From: Flavobacteriales bacterium | GTDB lineage: Bacteria; Bacteroidota; Bacteroidia; Flavobacteriales_G; Salibacteraceae | Assembly (NCBI GenBank): GCA_003499525.1 | Contig: DNTB01000068.1 | Coordinates: 1-38,982, forward strand | Direction: 5' to 3' | Length of the DNA: 38,982 nt | Program-made: the position numbers and the translations under genes | Shown: piece by piece, positions 7,401 to 15,292 of the stretch | How the letters are laid out: each line of letters starts with the position of its first letter | How positions within the stretch are numbered: the first letter of the stretch is position 1 | Notes under the pieces: model-generated | Seen by the model: only the letters and a program-made list of their open reading frames with translations | The model's database searches: none | Told to the model about the DNA's origin: nothing

Positions 7401-10040
7401 GTGATCAGATACTTCAGATACATTTTCTACGGATTTCTGGCATTATTGCTTCTGGGAACCGGCTTCTTCTATGCCTATCAGGACCAGATTATGGATAGGC
7501 TCAAAAAGAGCCTTAATGAGCAGTTGCTCGTTCCTGTTCATACCGAAAAAATAGAGCTATCCATCATCCGGGATTTTCCGAATATCCAGCTCAAGCTAAC
7601 AAATGTTACTGCACTCGAGAGTTCTTCATTTTCCAGAAAAGGTGACACCTTATTGCACCTTGAGGAATTAGGGGTGTCCTTTGATCTTTTCGCCATCCTA
7701 AGAAATGAAATTAAGCTGATAAAGTGCTCTGCCTCAAACGGATATATCGATTTGAAGATTAACAGGCAGAATCAAAGAAATTTTGAAATCTTAAAACCCG
7801 ATACCAGCACCAGCGATTTTTATCTGCAGTTGAATAAAGCGACTTTTAAGGAAGTCCTATTTCAATACAGAGATGCAAGAGAGAATCAGGTTCTTGCCTT
7901 TGACCTGGAAAAAGTATCGCTATCAGGAAATATCGACAACGACAATTTTGAAGCGGCATTCTATGGAACTTTTCAGGTTCGTGATCTATTGGATCATGGT
8001 AATGATTACTCCTTCAAATATCCCCTCTATGTCGATGTAATCCTGTCGGGTTCCGAAGGAGGAGATGTGCTTTCCATAACACGCGGAATTCTTACGATAA
8101 ATGATAACCTTGAATTCGATCTTAATGGAACCCTGAGCCAGAATTACTCACGTTTACAATTGAAATCAGAACAGCTGAATTTAGCTGACCTCATTAAAAA
8201 ACTACCACCTGCATTTTCCTCGATAAAAAGGGACCGCATCAAAAAAGGATTTCTGGACATCGACTTGATTGTTTTAAACGAATCGGGCAAGGTCTCTTAC
8301 CACGGCATGGCCAATCTTATCGGCGGAATGGTAAAGGTGGATTCATCAGACATTCCTTTAAAAATTGAATTTAAAAATGCTGATTTTCAATCTATTAGTC
8401 ACTCAAACCTCAACTACCTCAATGCTCAGATTGAGCAATTTAATCTCAATCAGGTCGATTTTACAGCAGAGGGAAAATGCAGCTTTAGATGGGACAGGAG
8501 TTTGACCTTTCAGCTTGAATCACAGGGCAATATCGACCTCTCCCAAATTAACAAGAGGTTTGAGACCGTATATCTCGATGGAAACATTGCTTTTGATATT
8601 AAATCTAACGGTTACCTAAACCTTGAAGACACTCTTACGATTTCCTCATTAAACAACATAGCCATAGCTGGCAGTGCTTCGTGCATGGAAGTAAAACTCC
8701 ATAGTCAGGAATTGGACATCAATCATCTAAGCTCAGAGGTTTTGTTTGACAACAAAAAGGCTGCCCTAAAGACCTTCCGGGCCGATATTAATGACCTGAG
8801 TGTAGAGGGGGCATTGTTAGTTGAAGGCTGGCGACGGATTATAGACGGGCATCCTTATGAATCTTCCTACAGCGGTAACCTCACCATAGAGGAGCTCCAG
8901 TTGGAACGTTATCTGGTATCCGACGATACGGGCTCTGTGGAACTCACTGATGTCCTAAATTATGATCTGAATATCCACACGAGGATCAGGCATTTTTCTA
9001 TGGACAAGTTTCAAGGAAGCAACGCCCACGGATACCTGCGCACTGAAGAAGGGCGTTTGTTTATCGATGATTTTAGTATGGAGGCTCTGGAAGGGTTCGC
9101 CAGAGCTAATATTGAAATGTCCAGGGGTTTATCCGGAGGTGCCCGATTGCAGTCCGAAGGGATTCTCGAAGGAATTGACATCAACCAGCTGTTTTATGAA
9201 ATGAACAACTTTGGTCAGCAGGCTATTGTGGATAAACATCTATCAGGCAAGGGCAATGCACTTTTCGAGGCCAGTCTGGAGCTTGATAGTAACTATCGTG
9301 TTATGTTGCCATCTATAGAAGTAGAGGCTGATATAACCATTGCCAAAGGAGAAGTTAAGGAGTATGCCCCTCTCTACAGCATTCCTAAAGCCATTGAAGA
9401 ACAGCCCCTGGTAGGTTTATTCATCAAGCTAGATGATTTTGAACAAAAGCTACACCATATCTACTTTAAGGATCTAAACAACCACATCACCGTAAGAGAT
9501 GAAGTCGTTTCGATACCGGCAATGTCAGTTTCTTCCAGTGCTCTGGACATAGATCTTCAGGGCAATCATTCCTTTACCAACCAGGTTGATTATTACATTC
9601 GCTTTAACTTGAAAGATGTGTTGATCAAGAAAAAAAATCAACAGACTGAGTTTGGCTGGATTAAAGATGATGGAACGGGCAATCAAATGATGTTTATTCA
9701 TGTATACGGAGATGGTGATGATCCTAAGGTTGAATTGGATAAGGAGAGTTCAAGAAAATATCGCAACTCAGAAATCAAAAAGCGAATGGATGAAGCTCTG
9801 GATGTACTAAAATTTAAAAACTCTCAAACGGATACCGTCGATGTGGAAGCAACTCCAATTTCAGCAGAAATTGATACTACGCTCTTTTTCGAAGCATTAG
9901 ATACAAAGCCAGATTCGGTGGATGTTCAACCAAAGGATACAGTAAAAGACAACAATCTGATAAGAAAAATACTGGGGCCCAAGAAAGATACTGCGCGCAG
10001 CAGCCTTGACGACTGGGATTTTGAAGAAGATGACTTATGA
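7401..10040 (+). CDS. AsmA-like inner-membrane/periplasmic protein
   Basis: The 879-residue protein has one N-terminal membrane segment (about residues 8-26) and then a long beta-rich periplasmic region. This is the layout of the AsmA/TamB/YhdP superfamily, whose better-known members help move lipids between membranes. AsmA-type features include the opening LSIIRDFPNIQLKLTNV (residues 52-68), repeated short strands of the form LNLADL and VDLSQINK, and a C-terminal half that resembles the AsmA C-terminal domain. The tail is very acidic (DDWDFEEDDL). It starts with GTG at 7401 right after AAGGGG; no ATG lies near the start of the frame. Its stop overlaps the histidine-kinase ATG by 4 bases. Its substrate is unknown. 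Confidence 0.8.
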   Translation: MIRYFRYIFYGFLALLLLGTGFFYAYQDQIMDRLKKSLNEQLLVPVHTEKIELSIIRDFPNIQLKLTNVTALESSSFSRKGDTLLHLEELGVSFDLFAILRNEIKLIKCSASNGYIDLKINRQNQRNFEILKPDTSTSDFYLQLNKATFKEVLFQYRDARENQVLAFDLEKVSLSGNIDNDNFEAAFYGTFQVRDLLDHGNDYSFKYPLYVDVILSGSEGGDVLSITRGILTINDNLEFDLNGTLSQNYSRLQLKSEQLNLADLIKKLPPAFSSIKRDRIKKGFLDIDLIVLNESGKVSYHGMANLIGGMVKVDSSDIPLKIEFKNADFQSISHSNLNYLNAQIEQFNLNQVDFTAEGKCSFRWDRSLTFQLESQGNIDLSQINKRFETVYLDGNIAFDIKSNGYLNLEDTLTISSLNNIAIAGSASCMEVKLHSQELDINHLSSEVLFDNKKAALKTFRADINDLSVEGALLVEGWRRIIDGHPYESSYSGNLTIEELQLERYLVSDDTGSVELTDVLNYDLNIHTRIRHFSMDKFQGSNAHGYLRTEEGRLFIDDFSMEALEGFARANIEMSRGLSGGARLQSEGILEGIDINQLFYEMNNFGQQAIVDKHLSGKGNALFEASLELDSNYRVMLPSIEVEADITIAKGEVKEYAPLYSIPKAIEEQPLVGLFIKLDDFEQKLHHIYFKDLNNHITVRDEVVSIPAMSVSSSALDIDLQGNHSFTNQVDYYIRFNLKDVLIKKKNQQTEFGWIKDDGTGNQMMFIHVYGDGDDPKVELDKESSRKYRNSEIKKRMDEALDVLKFKNSQTDTVDVEATPISAEIDTTLFFEALDTKPDSVDVQPKDTVKDNNLIRKILGPKKDTARSSLDDWDFEEDDL

Positions 10041-11632
10041 AATATCCCAGGATTACCAATAAAGACATTTACTCTCAAAAGACTTTCTACAAAAGGACAT
10101 TGATCTTTGTAGCGCTCCTCATTGTTGGCGTCTCTTTTTGGTATTCAAGCAGGCTGGTCTCCCAACTTTCGAGAGAAGAGCGCAAAAAAGTTAGCCTGTG
10201 GGTTGAAGGAATAAACAGACGCGCCGAATTGGTTAAAACGACTTCCATATTGTTTCGCGAACTGGAAGAGGAAGAACATAAAAAGATGGAGCTTTGGTCG
10301 AAAGCCACCCAATCTATTGGGTCATCCAACAGCCTGGAACCAAATAGTAACTTCCTTATTCTAGCCCTTGACATCATAGGATCCAACAAAACGATACCTA
10401 TAATCCAAACGAACGATCAGGACGAAATTCAGGTTTGGCACAACATCAGAGACCTGCTTCCAATCAACAAGGATAGTTTATCAAAAGCTCAAATTTCTGA
10501 ATATCAACACATTAATGACAGCATTCTTTCCAGCATGCTTTCGATCATGAAAGCCAAGGGCAACCGGATTGATGTCAATTACTATCAGGATAAATTCTTG
10601 TATTTGCACTACGATGACTCATATACCCTCAATGAGTTACGTAATTCTTTCAGAGACATTTATCAAAACTTCATCAGCGAGGTCGTTTCGTTGGCGTCCT
10701 CTACTCCTGTTGTTTTTACCAATCAATCCCAGGACTCCATTATTGCGTGGAATCAGGTGGATACAAATAAACTGAAGGACCCAAAGCAACTGGCAACCTT
10801 GCTCGAGAATATGCGCTCTGAGAATCCTCCGATTACGGTTGATCTTGGAGATGGAAGCACCCAATTCGTATTCTACAGCGATTCCGACCTTCTTGTTCAA
10901 CTGCGGTACTACCCTATCGTTCAGATTTTAGCCATTGCACTCTTTGTTCTTATTGGCTATTGGCTCTTCAGTATTTTCAAAAAATCTGAGCAAAACAAGG
11001 TTTGGGTAGGAATGTCCAAAGAGACCGCCCATCAGCTTGGCACGCCGCTTTCTTCACTTTACGGCTGGCTGCAGGTTTTGGAGACTAAAAATGTGGATCA
11101 GGATATTACCGATGAAATGGTCAAAGACTTAAACCGACTGAAAGAAGTCACCGAACGATTTTCTAAAATTGGTTCAAAACCAGACCTAAAACCGGAAATT
11201 CTTAGCGGCCGAATAGAGAGTTTTTTGACTTACTTCAATACGAGGGTTCCGAAAAAGGTAGATCTGCAATTCAAAGATGGATTGAACCTCAAAGAAAAGG
11301 CTCTTATTAATGCTCCTCTTTTCGACTGGGTATTGGAGAACCTCTGTAAAAACTCCATAGATGCGATGGAAGGAAGAGGAAAACTTACCATTACAACCGG
11401 AATCGACGGGCAACGAATATTCATAGACGTATCCGACACTGGAAAAGGAATATCTGTTAAGGACAGAGGCAAGGTCTTTCAACCGGGATACACTTCCAAA
11501 CAGCGAGGATGGGGCCTTGGATTATCACTATCGAGAAGGATCGTAAAAGATTACCACAACGGTAGAATATTCCTGAAATCTTCCGAATCAGGCGCTGGAA
11601 GTACGTTCCGCATTCTTCTTAACCGAGTTTGA
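10037..11632 (+). CDS. Orphan sensor histidine kinase
   Basis: A membrane-bound two-component sensor of 531 residues. One membrane segment lies at about 21-38, then an extracytoplasmic region of about 250 residues with no recognised sensor domain, then a second segment at about 292-312. The cytoplasmic part has an H-box with His334 or the adjacent equivalent in ETAHQLGTPLSS, N-box NLCKNSIDAMEG (Asn439), G1 box DTGKGI and G2 box GWGLGLSLSRRI, so it should be active. There is no response regulator in the window. It is squeezed between an AsmA-like gene (ATGA overlap) and hemW (TGATG overlap). That packing suggests co-expression, and perhaps envelope-stress sensing, which is only an inference. 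Confidence 0.92.
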   Translation: MKYPRITNKDIYSQKTFYKRTLIFVALLIVGVSFWYSSRLVSQLSREERKKVSLWVEGINRRAELVKTTSILFRELEEEEHKKMELWSKATQSIGSSNSLEPNSNFLILALDIIGSNKTIPIIQTNDQDEIQVWHNIRDLLPINKDSLSKAQISEYQHINDSILSSMLSIMKAKGNRIDVNYYQDKFLYLHYDDSYTLNELRNSFRDIYQNFISEVVSLASSTPVVFTNQSQDSIIAWNQVDTNKLKDPKQLATLLENMRSENPPITVDLGDGSTQFVFYSDSDLLVQLRYYPIVQILAIALFVLIGYWLFSIFKKSEQNKVWVGMSKETAHQLGTPLSSLYGWLQVLETKNVDQDITDEMVKDLNRLKEVTERFSKIGSKPDLKPEILSGRIESFLTYFNTRVPKKVDLQFKDGLNLKEKALINAPLFDWVLENLCKNSIDAMEGRGKLTITTGIDGQRIFIDVSDTGKGISVKDRGKVFQPGYTSKQRGWGLGLSLSRRIVKDYHNGRIFLKSSESGAGSTFRILLNRV

Positions 11633-12756
11633 TGGCCGGTTTGTATTTGCACATTCCATTTTGCCACAGTGCCTGTCACTATTGCGATTTTCATTTCTCA
11701 ACCAATTTGAGATTTCGATCGGAGATGATTCGGGCGATGTGCAAGGAGATAGAACTTCAAAGCTCCAAATTCAGAAACCTGACATTTTCCACCATATACT
11801 TTGGTGGTGGGACTCCTTCAATCCTGACATTTGACGAACTGAAAGCACTCCTCGCTTCTGCCCGACTTAACCTGAATATTGAACCCGATATCGAGCAAAC
11901 CTTGGAGGCAAACCCTGAAGATATCTCACCGGAGAAATGTGATCAACTTTTCGAGTTGGGGTTCAACAGAATCAGTTTAGGCGTACAAAGCTTCAACGAC
12001 TTAATGCTGAAAAAACTAAACCGGGTTCATAATGGTATTCAGGCCTATAAAGCCATAGAATCAATAACTTCAAGCGGAATAACCAATGTTTCTATTGATT
12101 TGATTTTTGGACTACCGGACCAAACCCTCTCCAACTGGAATACCGAACTGAATTCTTTTTTGGAGTTGGACCTTCCCCATTTGTCTGCCTATAGCCTAAC
12201 CATTGAAGAGGGAACTCACTTCGATTACCTGAAAAAAAGCGGAGCCATTTCCATTGCCGAAGATGAACGATATCTGGCGATGTTTCATCATGCCCAAAAG
12301 GTGATGAACAACAATGGAATACCTCAGTATGAGATTTCCAACTATTCCAAGGAGGGCTACAGATCGAAGCACAATCAATCGTATTGGAAGGGAACTCCTT
12401 ATTTAGGAATTGGTCCATCCGCGCACAGTTACACTGAAAATCAGCGTTGGTGGAATGTATCTTCCAATACAAAATACATACAGTCTATTCAGCGCGGTGA
12501 TTCATTCTACGATTCTGAAACCCTTAATCGTGTGGAGCAATTCAATGAATTTCTCCTAACCCGCTTGAGAACTATTGAAGGAATTCAAAGAAAGAATCTT
12601 GAAGAATACTCAGACATCCATGCAGATGACTTCTGGAAACAGGTCGAGGTTTTTGAGAATGACGGATTACTAGAAGTTAATGACCAAAATATTCGAATTT
12701 CGTCTTCCGGACTTTACCTTTCCGACTATATTTCTACCAGCCTATTTGCCGAATAA
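11632..12756 (+). CDS. hemW: HemW, radical SAM haem chaperone
   Basis: HemW binds haem and an iron-sulfur cluster and delivers haem to respiratory enzymes. It is often misnamed oxygen-independent coproporphyrinogen oxidase. The radical SAM cluster cysteines are Cys11, 15 and 18 in IPFCHSACHYCDF; the residue two after the third Cys is Phe, as in HemW, and not the fourth Cys of HemN. The HemW mark HNQSYW is at residues 247-252, followed by GIGPSAHSY. At 374 residues it is the usual length. ATG 11632 overlaps the kinase stop by one base (TGATG). An alternative TTG is immediately upstream. Confidence 0.95.
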   Translation: MAGLYLHIPFCHSACHYCDFHFSTNLRFRSEMIRAMCKEIELQSSKFRNLTFSTIYFGGGTPSILTFDELKALLASARLNLNIEPDIEQTLEANPEDISPEKCDQLFELGFNRISLGVQSFNDLMLKKLNRVHNGIQAYKAIESITSSGITNVSIDLIFGLPDQTLSNWNTELNSFLELDLPHLSAYSLTIEEGTHFDYLKKSGAISIAEDERYLAMFHHAQKVMNNNGIPQYEISNYSKEGYRSKHNQSYWKGTPYLGIGPSAHSYTENQRWWNVSSNTKYIQSIQRGDSFYDSETLNRVEQFNEFLLTRLRTIEGIQRKNLEEYSDIHADDFWKQVEVFENDGLLEVNDQNIRISSSGLYLSDYISTSLFAE

Positions 12757-12775
12757 AAGAAAATTTTGTTCTTTT
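12755..12775. promoter_or_regulatory. AT-rich dyad upstream of the cyclase-lrp operon
   Basis: Two perfect 7-base arms (AAAAGAA and TTCTTTT) are separated by 7 bases. The dyad overlaps the end of hemW and ends 17 bases before the cyclase start. It could be an operator, for example for the Lrp-type regulator encoded two genes on, or a weak hairpin. AT-rich dyads arise easily by chance. Confidence 0.3.
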
Positions 12776-12792
12776 AATATCTTCTTAGGGCA

Positions 12793-13542
12793 ATGATTAT
12801 TAGGTTAAAACACCAGAATAACGAATATTATACTGATTTATCCAGACCTCTGGACATTTCCGTTGCTGTAGATTTTGATCGTGAGGATACACTGGCATGG
12901 TATATCGATCCGCCAAAACGAGAACCAGTACAAATCGATGGTTTTATCGGTTCTGTTCAAAAAGGTGGGAGTGTAAACTTTTTCAATCTTCACCTAAATC
13001 CACACGCGCATGGCACACATACAGAAACTTCCGGACACATTAATCTCATTCCACATAGTGTAAATAAGCACTTCAAAACCTACCATTCCATAGCCGAGCT
13101 GACCACTGTATATCCGGAAAAGAGGGGTGAGGACAAGGTCATTACAAAGAACAACCTCGAAAGGTCGATTAAATACCAAACGACCAGTTTAATTATTCGG
13201 ACAGAGCCCAATACCAAATTGGATAAGACTTCTAATTTTTCCAACACGAACCCCCCCTTCTTTTCTGCCGATGCACTAGCGACACTTGCTCTGAAAAGGG
13301 TAGAGAATTTATTGGTGGATTTACCCTCAGTAGATAAGGAACAGGATGGCGGAAAACTTTTAGGGCACCGTGCGTTTTGGAACCATCCGTCTAAAGAGAG
13401 GCTTCATTGCACCATTACTGAATTAATCTACATCCCAAATAAAATTCCTGATGGTCTTTACTTGCTCAACCTTCAGGTAGCTCCAATGGAAAACGACGCA
13501 GCCCCGTCAAGACCCTTACTGTTTAAACTTAATCCGGCATGA
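12793..13542 (+). CDS. Cyclase-family metal hydrolase (kynurenine-formamidase-like)
   Basis: A 249-residue member of the cyclase/KynB superfamily (Pfam PF04199), metal-dependent hydrolases that include bacterial kynurenine formamidase. The metal-binding motif appears as HAHGTHTETSGH (His71, His73, His76, Glu78, His82). The usual form is HxGTHxDxPxH, so Glu replaces the common Asp and Ser-Gly the Pro region. The N-terminal part (TDLSRPLDISV) is also typical. It is cytoplasmic, with no signal peptide. It stands first in a run with an Lrp/AsnC regulator 3 bases downstream. Kynurenine formamidase activity is possible but unproven, and many Bacteroidota members have no known substrate. Confidence 0.8.
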   Translation: MIIRLKHQNNEYYTDLSRPLDISVAVDFDREDTLAWYIDPPKREPVQIDGFIGSVQKGGSVNFFNLHLNPHAHGTHTETSGHINLIPHSVNKHFKTYHSIAELTTVYPEKRGEDKVITKNNLERSIKYQTTSLIIRTEPNTKLDKTSNFSNTNPPFFSADALATLALKRVENLLVDLPSVDKEQDGGKLLGHRAFWNHPSKERLHCTITELIYIPNKIPDGLYLLNLQVAPMENDAAPSRPLLFKLNPA

Positions 13543-13545
13543 TTC

Positions 13546-14016
13546 ATGGGAAACAAAGCAGACATTGATAAGATTGACAAAAAGATTCTAAATGTTCTTC
13601 AGGAAAACGGAAGAATCACCAACCTTAATTTATCCAACCTGGCGGGCTTATCACCGGCTCCAACTTTGGAAAGGGTGCGCAAACTCGAGAAGTCTGGCGT
13701 AATCAAAAGCTACCATGCCAATGTGGATGCAGAAAAACTGGGGTTAAACCTACAGGTAGTGATCATGGTTAGCCTTACAAGACAAATCAACAATGCCATG
13801 CAGCGGTTCTGCGACAAGATTCAAACTATTGAAGAAATTGTTGAATGCGTGCAGGTAACCGGTGGCTATGATTACTTACTTCGTGTAGTGGTCAAAGATG
13901 TTCAGGGACTGGATAAACTCATTAATAGCAAGCTCAGCAAAATAGATGAGATCGGATCGATGAGAACCAATGTCATTCTCTCAACCATCAAAAAAGCCAA
14001 TAAGGTACCACTATGA
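13546..14016 (+). CDS. Lrp/AsnC family transcriptional regulator
   Basis: A feast/famine regulator of 156 residues. The N-terminal winged helix-turn-helix spans about 7-60 (IDKKILNVLQENGRITN, then LERVRKLEKSGVI). The C-terminal RAM ligand-binding and oligomerisation domain follows, with the mark VTGGYDYLLRVVV. Members usually form octamers and respond to amino acids. It lies 3 bases after the cyclase-family hydrolase and overlaps the next gene by 4 bases (ATGA), so it is probably co-transcribed and may control the operon, perhaps through the dyad at 12755-12775. The effector is not predictable. Confidence 0.94.
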   Translation: MGNKADIDKIDKKILNVLQENGRITNLNLSNLAGLSPAPTLERVRKLEKSGVIKSYHANVDAEKLGLNLQVVIMVSLTRQINNAMQRFCDKIQTIEEIVECVQVTGGYDYLLRVVVKDVQGLDKLINSKLSKIDEIGSMRTNVILSTIKKANKVPL

Positions 14017-14363
14017 ATATTGAGGAATTCAGAGCGTATTGTATTGCCAAACCGAGGACCTCTGAAGAATTACCCTTTGGGGATGATACATTGGCTTTTA
14101 AAGTAGCCGGGAAGATTTTCGCCATTACGGGTTTAGATAGCTTTGAAGGGATCAACTTAAAATGTGATCCGGAATATGCAATTAAGCTTCGGGAAGAGTA
14201 TCCTGAGATCAGTCCGGGGTATCATATGAATAAGAAGCATTGGAATACAGTCAGCGTTAGAGGTGGCCTTTCTGACCGTTTTATAAAAGAGCTTACAGAT
14301 CATTCCTTTGACCTGGTTGTTCAGGGTCTACCCTCTAAAATCCGCAACGAAATATTAACGTAG
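14013..14363 (+). CDS. MmcQ/YjbR family protein
   Basis: A 116-residue protein of the MmcQ/YjbR family (CyaY-like fold, often called DNA-binding, function unsettled). Family marks seen are EELPFGDDTLAFKVAGKIFA, NLKCDPE, and PGYHMNKKHWNTV near the middle. It overlaps the Lrp gene stop by 4 bases and is followed 8 bases later by the EamA transporter. The acidic and aromatic residues that define the family are intact. Confidence 0.9.
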   Translation: MNIEEFRAYCIAKPRTSEELPFGDDTLAFKVAGKIFAITGLDSFEGINLKCDPEYAIKLREEYPEISPGYHMNKKHWNTVSVRGGLSDRFIKELTDHSFDLVVQGLPSKIRNEILT

Positions 14364-14371
14364 ACCATACC

Positions 14372-15292
14372 ATGTTTAAAGAACATTTGAAGCTCCATAT
14401 CATTGTTTTCATTTGGGGCTTTACTGGAATTCTAGGCACCTTAATCACCTGGTCAGCTCTTGAAATTGTGGAGTTTAGAATGTGGGTCGCTGCACTGGCT
14501 TTACTAATCTTTCTAGCCTACAAGAGAAAGAAGATTTGGGTGCGCAAAAAGCTAATCCTCACCTATTTTTTGATTGGAAGTGTTGTGGCCATTCACTGGA
14601 TTCTCTTCTTCGCGGCATTAAAAGTCTCCACAGTTTCGGTCACCCTCACCACTTTGTCCTCAGCAACATTGTTTACCGCCATTTTCGAACCAATATTTTT
14701 CAAACGCCGGCTCAAGAGCCACGAAATAATCATGGGAGTGGCTATTATCATCGGACTTTTCATCATTTTCGGATTTGAGCCGGGGTATAGGCTTGGGGTT
14801 ATTCTGGCATTATTCTCCGCAGCATGCGCTTCACTGTTTACCACTTTGAATGGAGTGTTGATCAACAGAAAACAATCCTCAATTTCTATCACTTTCTATG
14901 AAATGATCGGTGGTGCAGTATTCACTACCATTTTGCTGCAAAGCTTTAATTGGTTCCGTTTTTCTTTACCTGAAAATGAAGCTCCGATATCCGGGACAAT
15001 CTGGGCAGATATATTTTATCTCCTTATTCTCAGTGTTCTATGCACGGCAATTGCTTTTGTCGTTTCGGTTGAGGTTATGAAAAACCTTTCTCCTTTTACA
15101 GTATCCGTTTCGATCAATATGGAGCCTATATACTCCATTCTTCTCGCACTCGTTTTTTTTGGAGAGCGTGAATTCATGTCTACCGGATTCTATGTTGGCG
15201 CTATTCTTATTCTTAGTGTAATATTCTTAAACGCCTGGATTAAAAAGAGCTTAAAACGCAGCGAAATGAAAAGCTCTCCCCTCAGCGTTTGA
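14372..15292 (+). CDS. EamA/DMT-superfamily transporter
   Basis: A 306-residue inner-membrane protein with about ten hydrophobic segments in two EamA halves, the architecture of drug/metabolite exporters. Halves begin near residues 5 and 150, and the second contains CTAIAFVVSVEVMKNLSPF and INMEPIYSILLALVFFGE, typical of EamA. It is last in the run with the cyclase, Lrp and YjbR genes. Lrp-type regulators often control amino-acid exporters, so amino-acid or related metabolite efflux is a reasonable guess. Its 3' end overlaps the 3' end of the converging subtilase gene by 11 bases. Confidence 0.9.
   Translation: MFKEHLKLHIIVFIWGFTGILGTLITWSALEIVEFRMWVAALALLIFLAYKRKKIWVRKKLILTYFLIGSVVAIHWILFFAALKVSTVSVTLTTLSSATLFTAIFEPIFFKRRLKSHEIIMGVAIIIGLFIIFGFEPGYRLGVILALFSAACASLFTTLNGVLINRKQSSISITFYEMIGGAVFTTILLQSFNWFRFSLPENEAPISGTIWADIFYLLILSVLCTAIAFVVSVEVMKNLSPFTVSVSINMEPIYSILLALVFFGEREFMSTGFYVGAILILSVIFLNAWIKKSLKRSEMKSSPLSV

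Noticed and set aside
11629..11631. TTG 11629 as start of hemW
   Set aside because: The adjacent ATG at 11632 forms the usual TGATG junction with the upstream stop.
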